Positions 9,667-18,523 of a stretch of DNA of 64,000 nucleotides are shown piece after piece. Under the pieces are notes generated by a model. The model did no database searches. It saw only the letters and a program-made list of their open reading frames with translations, and was not told the DNA's origin. This DNA is from Shinella sumterensis (GTDB lineage: Bacteria > Pseudomonadota > Alphaproteobacteria > Rhizobiales > Rhizobiaceae): the NCBI RefSeq assembly GCF_004514425.2, contig NZ_MYFN02000008.1, positions 62,001 through 126,000 of the forward strand. The letters are read 5' to 3'. Every line of letters begins with the position of its first letter. The stretch's first letter is position 1. The translations under genes and the position numbers were made by a program.

Positions 9667-10825
9667 TCCCGCCCGCATTCCCGTCGTCGCGGCGGCGGTG
9701 CGCACGCCGATCGGCCGCATCAACGGCACGCTCGCCGCCATCGAGCCGGCAAGCCTTGCCGTACCGCTCATCCGCCGGATCCTGGCCGACACGGGCCTTG
9801 CGCCCGATGCCGTCGATGACGTGATCCTCGGCAATGCCGCCAACAGCGCTGGCAACCTCGCACGCCTCGCCGCGCTGGAGGCCGGCCTGCCGGTCGCCGT
9901 GCCCGGTCTCACGGTCGACCGGCAATGCGGTTCCGGGCTGGAGGCGATTGCGCTGGCCGCGCGGCTCGTGCAGGCCGGCGCCGGTCGCTTCTACCTGGCC
10001 GGCGGCACGGAAAGCACCAGCCGCGCCCATCTGCGCCTGCGCCCGCCGGCAATGCCGGGCGGCGTGCCGGAACCCGTGCCGCGCGCCCGCATGGCGCCCG
10101 ATGCCATCGGCGACCCGGACATGGGGATCGCCGCCGAAAACGTCGCCGCCCATGCCGGCATCAGCCGCGCGCGGCAAGACGCCTTCGCGCTCGAAAGCCA
10201 CCGCCGGGCGGTCGCGGCCCGCAAGGCCGGGCGGTTCGACGGCGAGATCGTGCCGGTCGAGACGCCCGGCGGCCTCGTGGCGCAGGACGAGTGCCCGCGC
10301 GAAAACACCTCGCTTGAGAAACTCGCCGGCCTGAAACCCGTCTTCCGGCCCGAGGGCACCGTGACCGCGGGCAATGCCTGCCCGGTCAACGACGGGGCGT
10401 CGGTCGTGCTCGTCACATCGCTTGCGGCGGCGCGGGCGCTCGGCCTGGCGGTGCTCCTGGAGATCGTGGACAGCGTCACCGTCGGCGTCGACCCCAACCT
10501 GCTGGGGCTCGGTCCCGTGCCGGCCGTGCACAAGCTTACGGCGCGCAATGCCGCCCTCGATGCCGCACGCGTGCCCTTCCTCGAATTCAACGAGGCCTTT
10601 GCCGCGCAGGTTCTGGCCTGCCTCGATTGCCTCGGCATCGATCCTGCCGCCGTCAATCGCGATGGCGGGGCGCTGGCGCTCGGCCATCCCTATGGCGCAT
10701 CGGGCGCGATCCTCGTCACGCGGCTTTTCGCGCAGATGCGCGATGCGGCGGAAGGCACCCCGGCGCTGGCGATGATGGGTATCGGCGGCGGCATGGGCAT
10801 CGCCACGCTTTTCCGAAAGGTATGA
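9644..10825 (+). CDS. Thiolase-family protein, second catalytic Cys replaced by Gly
   Basis: Acetyl-CoA acetyltransferase/3-ketoacyl-CoA thiolase fold, 393 aa, the usual length. The nucleophilic Cys is present at about residue 95 (RQCGSG), as are NEAFA and LGHPYGASGA with the catalytic His. The C-terminal motif, normally C-I-G-G-G with the acid/base Cys, reads G-I-G-G-G. The codon at 10778-10780 is GGT (residue 379), one base from TGT. Normal Claisen condensation or thiolysis may therefore be impaired or altered. ATG 9644 gives the family N-terminus and overlaps the ligase gene by 23 bp. It may act on the ligase's CoA product. A sequencing error at this codon cannot be excluded. Confidence 0.85.
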   Translation: MRSNASSDPARIPVVAAAVRTPIGRINGTLAAIEPASLAVPLIRRILADTGLAPDAVDDVILGNAANSAGNLARLAALEAGLPVAVPGLTVDRQCGSGLEAIALAARLVQAGAGRFYLAGGTESTSRAHLRLRPPAMPGGVPEPVPRARMAPDAIGDPDMGIAAENVAAHAGISRARQDAFALESHRRAVAARKAGRFDGEIVPVETPGGLVAQDECPRENTSLEKLAGLKPVFRPEGTVTAGNACPVNDGASVVLVTSLAAARALGLAVLLEIVDSVTVGVDPNLLGLGPVPAVHKLTARNAALDAARVPFLEFNEAFAAQVLACLDCLGIDPAAVNRDGGALALGHPYGASGAILVTRLFAQMRDAAEGTPALAMMGIGGGMGIATLFRKV

Positions 10826-10833
10826 GGACCGAC

Positions 10834-11229
10834 ATGCGCAAGACGATCTATACCGGCGGCTGCCTGTGCGGTGCGATCCGCTTCGAAGCGACGGCGCCCG
10901 CGGAAAAGCCGCACACCTGCTCCTGCCGGTTCTGCCAGCAGCATAGTGGCGCGCCGACCGCCGCCTGGGTGGAGTTTCCGGCCGAGCGCGTGGCGTGGAC
11001 GGGCACCGGCGGAAAGCCTTCGACCTGGCGTTCCTCCGATTATTCCAGCCGCGCCTTCTGTCCGGCCTGCGGCAGCTCGATCGGCGCCATCGACGACGAC
11101 CCGGTCGTGGCGCTCCTCATCGGCGGCTTCGATGATCCGCGGGATCCAGCAGTTGCGCCGCAATACCATTCCTTCGAGGATTGCCGGCCGGACTGGCTTT
11201 CCGTCGAAACCGCCTCAGGCGAGGAATGA
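10834..11229 (+). CDS. GFA-family (glutathione-dependent formaldehyde-activating-like) zinc protein
   Basis: Small cytosolic Zn-binding protein, 131 aa, of the GFA/CENP-V family. The zinc ligands are visible as GGCLCG (about residues 8-13), HTCSCRFC (about 28-35) and FCPACG (about 70-75). ATG 10834 is preferred because GAGG sits 5-6 bases upstream; ATG 10822, overlapping the thiolase stop, is the alternative. It is the last gene of the bioM operon and overlaps the convergent thioesterase gene by 15 bp. Most GFA-family proteins have no proven reaction, so formaldehyde metabolism should not be assumed. Confidence 0.8.
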   Translation: MRKTIYTGGCLCGAIRFEATAPAEKPHTCSCRFCQQHSGAPTAAWVEFPAERVAWTGTGGKPSTWRSSDYSSRAFCPACGSSIGAIDDDPVVALLIGGFDDPRDPAVAPQYHSFEDCRPDWLSVETASGEE

Positions 11230-11616
11230 CTTCAGCCAGTCGCGCACCCGCTGCGGCACGTTGACCGGCTGGCGGCTTGCGGGGTCGACGGCGACCCAGA
11301 CGATCTCAAGGTCGGCCACCGGGCGCCCTTCGGATGAAATCGCCACGGTGAAGGTGAGCGAGGTCGCGCCGATCCGTGTCACCGCGACCTTGAACTGCGC
11401 GATGTCGTCCAGCTTCAGACCGTAATGGAAGGTGCAGGCGGACTTGCGCACGAAATAGACGGGGTCCTCCGGACCCTGCGGCCGATGGCGCCACAGGGCG
11501 GCGACCGCGGCCTCGGCATGGGCGTAATAGGCGGCATTGTGCATGTGGCCGTGCATGTCTATATCGCGGAACGGTATCCTGATATCGCTGGCCGTGATGT
11601 CTGCCGCCTGTTCCAC
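11215..11616 (-). CDS. 4-hydroxybenzoyl-CoA-type hotdog acyl-CoA thioesterase
   Basis: Predicted acyl-CoA thioesterase with a single hotdog fold (133 aa). The N-terminal RFRD-like stretch IPFRDIDMHGHMHNAAYYAH (about residues 13-32) matches the FxDxDxxGHxNN signature of the YbgC/4HBT family, with Asp as the likely catalytic residue. GTG 11616 is chosen because it precedes the first conserved strand and has GGGA upstream; the frame is open far upstream without homology. It diverges from the MDR oxidoreductase gene and converges with the GFA gene. The substrate is unknown. Confidence 0.8.
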   Translation of the reverse strand: MEQAADITASDIRIPFRDIDMHGHMHNAAYYAHAEAAVAALWRHRPQGPEDPVYFVRKSACTFHYGLKLDDIAQFKVAVTRIGATSLTFTVAISSEGRPVADLEIVWVAVDPASRQPVNVPQRVRDWLKSFLA

Positions 11617-11637
11617 GTCGTATCCCGGGGTTAGACC

Positions 11638-12588
11638 ATGCTTCGTGCCGTTGTTAGAGCCTTCGGCGACCCCCGGCAAGTGATTGACCTCGAAGAGGCC
11701 GATCCCGCGGCACCCGGTCCCGGCGCGGTGGAAATCCGCATCCGGCGCGCGGCAATCAATCCCTCCGACCTCATCCCCGTCACCGGCGCCTATCGCAGCC
11801 GCACCACCCTGCCCTTCGTGCCGGGCTTCGAGGGCGTGGGCGAAATCATGGGCCTTGGTGCCGGTGTCACCGGCTTGTCCATCGGCCAGCGCGTGCTGCC
11901 GATCGGCGCGAGCGGGCTGTGGCAGCAGCGGCTCGTGCGGCCGGCGGTGTGGTGTTTTGCCGTGCCGGACGACCTGTCCGACGATCAGGCCGCCATGGCC
12001 TATGTGAACCCGCTTACGGCCTTTCGGCTGATCGATGCCGTGCAAGCGCATTTTAGCACCGCCGGCAATCGGCGCGTGGGCGTCACCGCCGCAGCATCCG
12101 CCATCGGCCGGATGCTGCTCGTGCTGCTCGCCGAGGCGGGCTTCCATCCCGTCGCGCTCGTGCGCAGCGCCGCAACGGCCGAACGGCTTGCCGAAACCTT
12201 TGCCGGCGAGATCGCGCTTGCGGCGGCGCCCGATCTCGATGCCGTGCTCGATGCGGTCGGCGGCGAGGCCGGCAATGGGCTGTTCCGGCAGATCAGGGCC
12301 GGCGGCGCGTTCATCCAGTACGGCGCGCTTTCCGGCGCGCAGCTTAACCCGGCACTGGTGGCGGAAAGGCGCGAGGCGGTGGCGTTCTTCTTCCTCTGGC
12401 TGCGCAACTGGGTGCATGCCGCCCCGCGCGCCGATATCGTGACCGCCTTTGCGCGCAGCTTTGCGGGCATCCGCGCCGGGGTGCTCGGTTCCGCCATCGA
12501 CGGGGTGTACCCGCTTTCACAGCTTGCCTCCGCACTCGATCGCCAGGATGACCCGGCGCGCACCGGCAAGCTGCTTCTTGCGCCATGA
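11638..12588 (+). CDS. Zinc-independent MDR oxidoreductase (quinone/enoyl-CoA reductase type)
   Basis: NADPH-dependent medium-chain dehydrogenase/reductase, 316 aa. The N-terminal GroES-like domain (about residues 1-120) contains PGFEGVGEI, and a Rossmann domain follows (about 125-280). The cofactor loop reads TAAASAIGRMLLVLL rather than the usual GxGxxG. This resembles the mitochondrial trans-2-enoyl-CoA reductase/quinone oxidoreductase subgroup. No catalytic zinc ligands are seen. The ATG is 22 bp from the start of the divergent thioesterase gene. Assignment is to superfamily only; the reaction is not established. Confidence 0.8.
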   Translation: MLRAVVRAFGDPRQVIDLEEADPAAPGPGAVEIRIRRAAINPSDLIPVTGAYRSRTTLPFVPGFEGVGEIMGLGAGVTGLSIGQRVLPIGASGLWQQRLVRPAVWCFAVPDDLSDDQAAMAYVNPLTAFRLIDAVQAHFSTAGNRRVGVTAAASAIGRMLLVLLAEAGFHPVALVRSAATAERLAETFAGEIALAAAPDLDAVLDAVGGEAGNGLFRQIRAGGAFIQYGALSGAQLNPALVAERREAVAFFFLWLRNWVHAAPRADIVTAFARSFAGIRAGVLGSAIDGVYPLSQLASALDRQDDPARTGKLLLAP

Positions 12589-12658
12589 CCGTTGAAAAGG
12601 CGTGGACACCGGCCCATTTCCCGTGGACCGCGCCAACCGCAATGGATAGCTTCCGGCC

Positions 12659-13585
12659 ATGACGACGTTCCTTTTCGAGAACCCGATCTTCCTCGAGCAT
12701 CACACGCCCGAGGGCCACCCGGAGCGGTCCGACCGCATCCGCGCGCTGAACCTTGCGCTGGAGCATGAGCGCTTCGCCCCGCTGGTGCGTGAAAAGGCAC
12801 CGCAGGCGAACGAGGATTTCGTGCTGCTCGCCCATCCCGAAAGCCATCTGCGCGCGGTGATGGACGCAATCCCCGAGGAAGGCATCAACCATTTCGAGGC
12901 CGATACCCATGCCAGTCCCGCAAGCCTTCAGGCGGCGCTGACCGGCATCGGCGGCGCGGTCGCGGCCGTCGACGCCGTCTTTTCCGGCAAGGCCCACAAC
13001 GCCTTCGTCGCGGCCCGCCCGCCCGGCCACCACGCCGAGCGCGAGAAGGCGATGGGCTTCTGCTTCTTCAACAATGCCGCGATCGCCGCCCGCCACGCGC
13101 AGAAGGCGCATGGCGCCGAGCGCGTCGCCATCGTCGACTGGGACGTGCACCACGGCAACGGCACGCAGGACATCTTCTTCAACGATCCCTCCGTGCTGTT
13201 CTGTTCGACGCATCAGATGCCGCTCTATCCCGGCACCGGCGCGAAGGACGAGACCGGCGCGGGCAACATCGTCAATGCACCGCTTTCGCCCAACGACGGC
13301 AGCGATCATTTCCGCGACGCCTTCAAGTCGCGCGTGCTGCCGCGGGTCGCCGATTTCAAGCCGGACGTGATCATCATCTCTGCCGGCTTCGATGCGCATC
13401 ACCGCGATCCGCTGGCGCAGATCAATCTCGTCGCCGACGATTTCGACTGGGCGACGGCGCGGCTGATGGAACTCTCCGAAAAATCGGCCGATCACCGCGT
13501 CGTCAGCCTGCTGGAAGGCGGCTACGACCTGGAAGGCCTTGCCGAATCCGCCGCCACCCATATCTATCGCCTGATGAGAGGCTGA
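12659..13585 (+). CDS. Histone deacetylase-family zinc deacetylase
   Basis: Class II HDAC-like/acetylpolyamine amidohydrolase fold, 308 aa. The catalytic His pair lies in RPPGHHAE (about residues 119-126). The zinc ligands lie in [10 protein letters not shown] (about 160-169) and [10 protein letters not shown] (about 244-253). In bacteria such enzymes deacetylate polyamines or small molecules, and the physiological substrate here is unknown. The stop is 2 bp before xseB, so the two genes form an operon. This pairing is common in rhizobia. Confidence 0.92.
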   Translation: MTTFLFENPIFLEHHTPEGHPERSDRIRALNLALEHERFAPLVREKAPQANEDFVLLAHPESHLRAVMDAIPEEGINHFEADTHASPASLQAALTGIGGAVAAVDAVFSGKAHNAFVAARPPGHHAEREKAMGFCFFNNAAIAARHAQKAHGAERVAIVDWDVHHGNGTQDIFFNDPSVLFCSTHQMPLYPGTGAKDETGAGNIVNAPLSPNDGSDHFRDAFKSRVLPRVADFKPDVIIISAGFDAHHRDPLAQINLVADDFDWATARLMELSEKSADHRVVSLLEGGYDLEGLAESAATHIYRLMRG

Positions 13586-13587
13586 CC

Positions 13588-13842
13588 ATGAACACCCCAA
13601 CCCCCGCCACCGATGTTTCGGCGCTGTCCTTCGAACAGGCCGTCGAGGAACTGGAAAAGATCGTCGCGGCGCTGGAACGCGGCGACGTGCCACTCGACCG
13701 TTCCATCGAGATCTACGAGCGCGGCGAAGCGCTGAAGAAGCACTGCGAGACGCTGCTTTCGGCCGCCGAGAACCGCATCGAGAAGATCCGCCTCGACCGC
13801 GCCGGCAAGCCGCAGGGCACCGAACCGCTCGACGGCGCGTAA
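13588..13842 (+). CDS. xseB: Exodeoxyribonuclease VII small subunit
   Basis: Small helical subunit of exonuclease VII, which degrades single-stranded DNA in both directions together with XseA. The 84-aa protein has the family core [20 protein letters not shown] (about residues 12-31) and [19 protein letters not shown] (about 34-52). It starts 2 bp after the deacetylase stop. xseA is not in this window. The ester cyclase gene converges 4 bp downstream. Confidence 0.95.
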   Translation: MNTPTPATDVSALSFEQAVEELEKIVAALERGDVPLDRSIEIYERGEALKKHCETLLSAAENRIEKIRLDRAGKPQGTEPLDGA

Positions 13843-13846
13843 GCCT

Positions 13847-14233
13847 TCAGACCTGTGCTGCGACCGCGGCCTTGTCGATGATCGACCAGACGTTGCGGAT
13901 ACGCGCATCCTCGAATTCGTAGAAGACGTTTTCGGTGAACGACACCCTGCGGCCATTGACCGCCAGGCCGAAAAGGTCGCCCACCGGCGTGCAGTCGAAG
14001 AGCAAGCGGCTTGCCACGCGCGGTGGGTCGATCACCAGGAAGTCGATGGCGAAATGCAGGTCGGGGATTGCCTTGAAGTCGCCCTCCAGCATGGTGCGGT
14101 AGCCTGAAAGGCCGATCCGCTTGCCGTTATAATGCACATCCTCGTGGACGAAACTGCCGAGATCGGCCCAATCCTGCCTGTTGAGACAGGCAATGTAACC
14201 GCGGTAGAGCGCTTCGAGGTTCTGTCCGGTCAT
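13847..14233 (-). CDS. SnoaL-like ester cyclase/NTF2-fold protein
   Basis: Small alpha+beta-barrel protein, 128 aa, of the SnoaL/ester cyclase family. Features include YIACLNRQDW (about residues 13-22), DVHYNG (about 32-37) and PDLHFAIDFL (about 57-66). The ATG at 14233 has AGGAG about 6 bases upstream. It faces the pirin gene divergently across 150 bp. Family members include polyketide cyclases and many uncharacterised isomerase-like proteins; no substrate can be proposed. It lies in what looks like an accessory insertion between xseB and dxs. Confidence 0.75.
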   Translation of the reverse strand: MTGQNLEALYRGYIACLNRQDWADLGSFVHEDVHYNGKRIGLSGYRTMLEGDFKAIPDLHFAIDFLVIDPPRVASRLLFDCTPVGDLFGLAVNGRRVSFTENVFYEFEDARIRNVWSIIDKAAVAAQV

Positions 14234-14383
14234 GATCGTCTCCTGCTTTCGGCGAATATGGCGTGGCGCGGGCCAAAAGCCAGAAATGGCCAAGGCTGAC
14301 CACACCGTCAACAGCACGCGCCCTATCCACGCTCCGCCCCGCCCGCTAGCATGGAGCCCACGAACCAACGACAGGAGGGTGCC

Positions 14384-15307
14384 ATGAGCTTTTTTCCCGG
14401 ACAGGATCCCGAAGCCGGTGATGCGCCGGCCTGCGACGCGCTGGAGCTGCTGATCATTCCGCGCACCAGCGATATCGGCGGACTGGAGGTGCGGCGCGCC
14501 CTGCCGACGGCCAAGCGCCGGCTCGTCGGCCCGTTCATCTTCTTCGATCGCATGGGACCGGCGTTGCTGCGCGCGGGCGAGGCGATCGATGTGAAGCCGC
14601 ATCCCCATATCGGCCTGTCCACCGTCACCTATCTCTTCGACGGCGAGATCAAGCATCGCGACAGCCTGGGCACGGAAATGGTCGTGGCGCCCGGCGATGT
14701 GAACCTGATGACGGCTGGACGCGGCATCGTTCATTCGGAGCGCTCGCCGGAAAACCTGCGCGGCCGGCCGCAGTCGATCTCGGGTCTGCAAACCTGGCTT
14801 GCCCTTCCGGACCATCTGGAAGAGGCCGCTCCGGTCTTTGCCCACACCACCAAGGCGGAGCTTCCGGCCTTCTCCGCCGACGGCATTACCGGCCGCACGA
14901 TCATCGGCCGCTATGAGGGTCATGCCTCGCCCGTCAGCGTGCCGACCGATACGCTCTATACCGACCTGACGCTTGCACCGGGCGCTTCCGCGCCGCTTGC
15001 CGCGGACTGGGAGGAGCGCGCGGTCTATGTGCTCTCGGGAACGCTCGATGTGGCGGGCGATGTCTTCGCGTCCGACCAGCTTCTGGTTTTCCGCCCCGGC
15101 GACGCGATCACGCTCAAGGCCGGCCCGCAGGGCTGTCACATCATGCTGTTCGGCGGCGCGGCGCTGGGCTCCAAGCGCTATATCTGGTGGAACTTCGTAT
15201 CCTCTTCCAAGGAGCGCATCGAGCAGGCCAAGGAGGAGTGGCGCACCGGCCGTTTCGACATCGTGCCCGGCGACGAGGAGGAATTCGTACCCCTGCCCGC
15301 AGGCTGA
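14384..15307 (+). CDS. Pirin-family bicupin protein
   Basis: Pirin, a two-cupin metalloprotein of 307 aa. The N-terminal cupin carries the metal-binding residues in KPHPHIGLS (about residues 66-74) and GRGIVHSE (about 112-119). A pirin_C domain fills the second half, ending in WWNFVSSS. ATG 14384 is chosen because AGGAGGG precedes it by 4 bases; an in-frame ATG at 14351 lacks a good site. Bacterial pirins have been linked to quercetin oxidation and to modulation of pyruvate dehydrogenase; the role here is unknown. Confidence 0.9.
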   Translation: MSFFPGQDPEAGDAPACDALELLIIPRTSDIGGLEVRRALPTAKRRLVGPFIFFDRMGPALLRAGEAIDVKPHPHIGLSTVTYLFDGEIKHRDSLGTEMVVAPGDVNLMTAGRGIVHSERSPENLRGRPQSISGLQTWLALPDHLEEAAPVFAHTTKAELPAFSADGITGRTIIGRYEGHASPVSVPTDTLYTDLTLAPGASAPLAADWEERAVYVLSGTLDVAGDVFASDQLLVFRPGDAITLKAGPQGCHIMLFGGAALGSKRYIWWNFVSSSKERIEQAKEEWRTGRFDIVPGDEEEFVPLPAG

Positions 15308-15350
15308 CAGATTCGATTGCAAGAGTGCCAGGCAAAACGGGAGGAGATGC

Positions 15351-15779
15351 ATGGCTGACAAGGCAACAAAACCGGACGGCGTCGTCCTTCTCTCAGGCGG
15401 CAACCCGCAGATCGCCAAGGGAGAAGGTGACGCGCCGGTAAAGGCCTACATCGCGGCCATGCCAGGCTGGAAGAGCGACGTCGGCCGCAAGCTCGACGCT
15501 CTCATCGAAAAGACCGTACCGGGCGTCCGCAAGGCGGTGAAGTGGAACTCGCCCTTCTATGGCGTGGAGGGCGAAGGCTGGTTCCTCAGCTATCACTGCT
15601 TTGCGAAATACATAAAGCTGACCTTCTTTCGCGGCACGTCGCTCGATCCCGTTCCGCCGGTGTCTTCCAAGACGGACGAGACGCGCTATTTCCATATCCA
15701 TGAAGGCGAGGCGCTGGACGAACGACAGCTTGCGGCTTGGATTAGCCAGGCAAGCGCGCTTCCCGGCGAGCGCCTGTAA
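15351..15779 (+). CDS. DUF1801 domain protein (first of pair)
   Basis: Uncharacterised 142-aa protein of the DUF1801/YdhG-like family. The recognisable core is AYIAAMPGWKSDVGRKLDAL (about residues 31-50), followed by GVRKAVKWNSPFYGV (about 57-71), which is typical of the domain. The start ATG 15351 follows GAGGAG at 4 bases. A second DUF1801-like gene starts 22 bp after the stop, suggesting co-transcription with each other and probably with pirin 43 bp upstream. No function is established for the family. Confidence 0.78.
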   Translation: MADKATKPDGVVLLSGGNPQIAKGEGDAPVKAYIAAMPGWKSDVGRKLDALIEKTVPGVRKAVKWNSPFYGVEGEGWFLSYHCFAKYIKLTFFRGTSLDPVPPVSSKTDETRYFHIHEGEALDERQLAAWISQASALPGERL

Positions 15780-15801
15780 CGCCATATCGAGGACAGCCGC
15801 G

Positions 15802-16206
15802 ATGACCGAGGAAAAGAACGGGACCGAATCGCCTTCCGTACTGATCGACCGCCGGATTTCCGAACTGGCGGACTGGCGTGGTGAAACGCTGGCCAAGGTG
15901 CGCGCCGTTATCCGTGAGACCGACCCCGATATTGTCGAGGAATGGAAATGGCGCGGCGTGCCGGTGTGGGAACATGGCGGCATCATCTGCACGGGCGAGA
16001 CCTACAAGGCCGTGGTCAAGCTGACCTTCGCCAAGGGCGCTGCGCTGGAAGACCCGGAGGGCCTGTTCAACGCCAGCCTGGAGGGCAATACGCGCCGGGC
16101 CATCGATCTGCGCGAGGGCGATGCGATCAGCGAGGAGGCACTGAAAGACCTGGTTCGCGCGGCCATCGCGCTCAATCGGGCATCGCGCAGTGCCAAAAAG
16201 CGGTGA
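15802..16206 (+). CDS. DUF1801 domain protein (second of pair)
   Basis: Uncharacterised 134-aa DUF1801-type protein. The central EEWKWRGVPVWEHGGIICTG (about residues 47-66) and KLTFAKGAAL (about 73-82) fit the family. It is only distantly similar to the preceding DUF1801 gene, so this is an old pairing rather than a recent duplication. ATG 15802 has a GAGG element about 10 bases upstream. The region from the stop to dxs (about 230 bp) contains a 6-bp GCCTCC/GGAGGC hairpin near 16385-16401 but no other gene. Confidence 0.75.
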   Translation: MTEEKNGTESPSVLIDRRISELADWRGETLAKVRAVIRETDPDIVEEWKWRGVPVWEHGGIICTGETYKAVVKLTFAKGAALEDPEGLFNASLEGNTRRAIDLREGDAISEEALKDLVRAAIALNRASRSAKKR

Positions 16207-16434
16207 GTGCCGCCGGGGCGTGTCTGCAAAATGCCCCAATGCGCGCAGAGAGTCCGCGCCTGTGACGGATTGAGCGGTATCAATCCGCCGAAAACCAATC
16301 TAGACTTGCCGAAAAGGTTGAAATCGCGCTCGGCATTCTGCATTTGACAGGCAAGCGCGGTTGCGAAACCGCATGCCCGGGCCGTGCCTCCGTGAGGGAG
16401 GCATCGCCGGCGGGCGCGACAACGAGGCATGAGA

Positions 16435-18354
16435 GTGACACAGACGCCAGCCACCCCCCTGCTTGACCAGGTCCGCATTCCCGCAGACCTGAAGGCCGTG
16501 GACGATCGCGACCTGCCGCAGCTCGCCAGCGAACTGCGGTCGGAAATGATCGACGCCGTTTCGCGCACCGGCGGGCATCTCGGCGCTGGCCTCGGCGTGG
16601 TGGAACTCACCATCGCCATCCACAAGGTTTTCGATACGCCGAAGGACCGGCTGATCTTCGATGTCGGCCACCAGTGTTACCCGCACAAGATCCTGACCGG
16701 CCGGCGCGACCGTATCCGCACGCTGCGCCAGGAAGACGGCCTTTCGGGCTTCACCCGCCGCGCGGAAAGCGAATACGACCCCTTCGGCGCCGCCCACTCC
16801 TCGACGTCGATTTCCGCCGGCCTCGGCATGGCGGTCGCGGCCGATCTTGCGGGCGAACATCGCAATGTCATTGCCGTCATCGGCGACGGCGCGATGTCGG
16901 CGGGCATGGCCTATGAGGCGCTGAACAATGCCGGCGCGCTCGATGCACGCCTCATCGTCATCCTCAACGACAACGACATGTCGATCGCCCCGCCGACGGG
17001 CGCGATGAGCGCCTATCTCGCGCGCCTCGCCTCCGGCCGCACCTATATGGGCTTCCGCGAACTCGGCAAGAAGCTGACGGCCTATCTCGGCAAGACGGTC
17101 GACCGCGCGATCACCCGCGCCGTTGAGCATGCGCGCGGCTATGTGACCGGCGGCACGCTGTTCGAGGAAATGGGCTTCTACCATATCGGCCCGATCGACG
17201 GCCATTCCTTCGATCACCTGCTGCCGGTGCTGCGCAACGTGCGCGACAATGCCAAGGGGCCCGTGCTCATCCATGTCGTGACGCAGAAGGGCAAGGGCTA
17301 TCCGCCCGCCGAAGCCGCCGCCGACAAATATCACGGCGTCAACAAATTCGACGTGATCACCGGCGCGCAGGCCAAGGCGAAACCGAATGCGCCGGCCTAT
17401 ACCTCGGTCTTCGCGGAAGCGCTCGTGCAGGAAGCCGGCTTCGACGAGAAGATCGTCGGCGTCACCGCCGCCATGCCAGCCGGCACCGGGCTCGACAAGC
17501 TGGCGAATGCCTTCCCGGCGCGCACCTTCGACGTGGGTATCGCCGAACAGCACGCCGTAACCTTCGCCGCCGGCCTTGCCGCCGAGGGCTACAAGCCGTT
17601 CTGCGCGCTCTATTCGACATTCCTCCAGCGCGGTTACGACCAGGTGGTGCACGACGTGGCCATCCAGGGTCTGCCGGTGCGTTTTCCCATCGACCGCGCC
17701 GGTTTCGTCGGCGCCGACGGGCCGACCCATGCCGGCTCGTTCGACACGACCTATCTCGCGACGCTTCCGGGCTTCGTGGTGATGGCCGCCGCCGACGAGG
17801 CGGAGCTGAAGCACATGGTGCGCACCGCAGCCGCCTATGACGCCGGCCCGATCTCCTTCCGCTATCCGCGTGGCGAGGGCGTGGGCGTCGAGATGCCGGC
17901 GCGGGGCGAAATCCTCGAGATCGGCAAGGGACGCCTCGTCAAGCAGGGCTCCAAGGTGGCGCTGCTGTCCTTCGGCACCCGCCTGGCCGACTGTTTGCTG
18001 GCCGCCGAGGACCTCGACGCCGCCGGGCTTTCCACGACGGTTGCCGATGCGCGCTTCGCCAAGCCGCTCGACCACGACCTGGTCCGCCAGCTTGCCCGCC
18101 ACCACGAGGTGCTGATCACCATCGAGGAAGGTGCGGTGGGCGGCTTCGGCAGCCATGTGCTGCAGTTCCTCGCCATGGAAGGCCTGCTCGACCACGGGCT
18201 GAAGGTGCGCCCGCTGGTGCTGCCCGATCTCTGGATGGAACAGGCCAAGCCCGACGCGATGTATGCCAAGGCCGGCCTCGACCGCGCGGGCATCGTGTCC
18301 ACCGTCTTCAAGGCGCTCGGCCAGAAGGCCATCGGGGTCGGCGCGGCCGGCTGA
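16435..18354 (+). CDS. dxs: 1-deoxy-D-xylulose-5-phosphate synthase
   Basis: First enzyme of the MEP isoprenoid pathway, condensing pyruvate and glyceraldehyde-3-phosphate with thiamine diphosphate. The approximately 639-aa protein has the ThDP motif [34 protein letters not shown] (about residues 78-93) and the pyrimidine-domain [18 protein letters not shown] 16435 is preferred over ATG 16429. GAGG at 16424-16427 is 1 base from the ATG but 7 from the GTG, and MTQTP... resembles rhizobial N-termini. ispE and a polyprenyl diphosphate synthase occur elsewhere in the window. Confidence 0.96.
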   Translation: MTQTPATPLLDQVRIPADLKAVDDRDLPQLASELRSEMIDAVSRTGGHLGAGLGVVELTIAIHKVFDTPKDRLIFDVGHQCYPHKILTGRRDRIRTLRQEDGLSGFTRRAESEYDPFGAAHSSTSISAGLGMAVAADLAGEHRNVIAVIGDGAMSAGMAYEALNNAGALDARLIVILNDNDMSIAPPTGAMSAYLARLASGRTYMGFRELGKKLTAYLGKTVDRAITRAVEHARGYVTGGTLFEEMGFYHIGPIDGHSFDHLLPVLRNVRDNAKGPVLIHVVTQKGKGYPPAEAAADKYHGVNKFDVITGAQAKAKPNAPAYTSVFAEALVQEAGFDEKIVGVTAAMPAGTGLDKLANAFPARTFDVGIAEQHAVTFAAGLAAEGYKPFCALYSTFLQRGYDQVVHDVAIQGLPVRFPIDRAGFVGADGPTHAGSFDTTYLATLPGFVVMAAADEAELKHMVRTAAAYDAGPISFRYPRGEGVGVEMPARGEILEIGKGRLVKQGSKVALLSFGTRLADCLLAAEDLDAAGLSTTVADARFAKPLDHDLVRQLARHHEVLITIEEGAVGGFGSHVLQFLAMEGLLDHGLKVRPLVLPDLWMEQAKPDAMYAKAGLDRAGIVSTVFKALGQKAIGVGAAG

Positions 18355-18523
18355 CCGGCCCCAGCCTCTCCCCGGCGAGACCGTGGCGCGTCTTTCTCCG
18401 GCGCGTCACCTTTTCTCAACCATGCCGTTTTGCAACCGCGTAACCACATCCCTTGGCCGTTCCGAAACCTCCGGCTGCTAGTGTCCCGTCAAAGACAAAA
18501 AAGACCGGACAGGGATTTTCACC

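Noticed and set aside
18346-18361. GGCCGG-CTGA-CCGGCC hairpin at the dxs stop
   Set aside because: A short GC-only stem without a T-run, common by chance in this GC-rich DNA.
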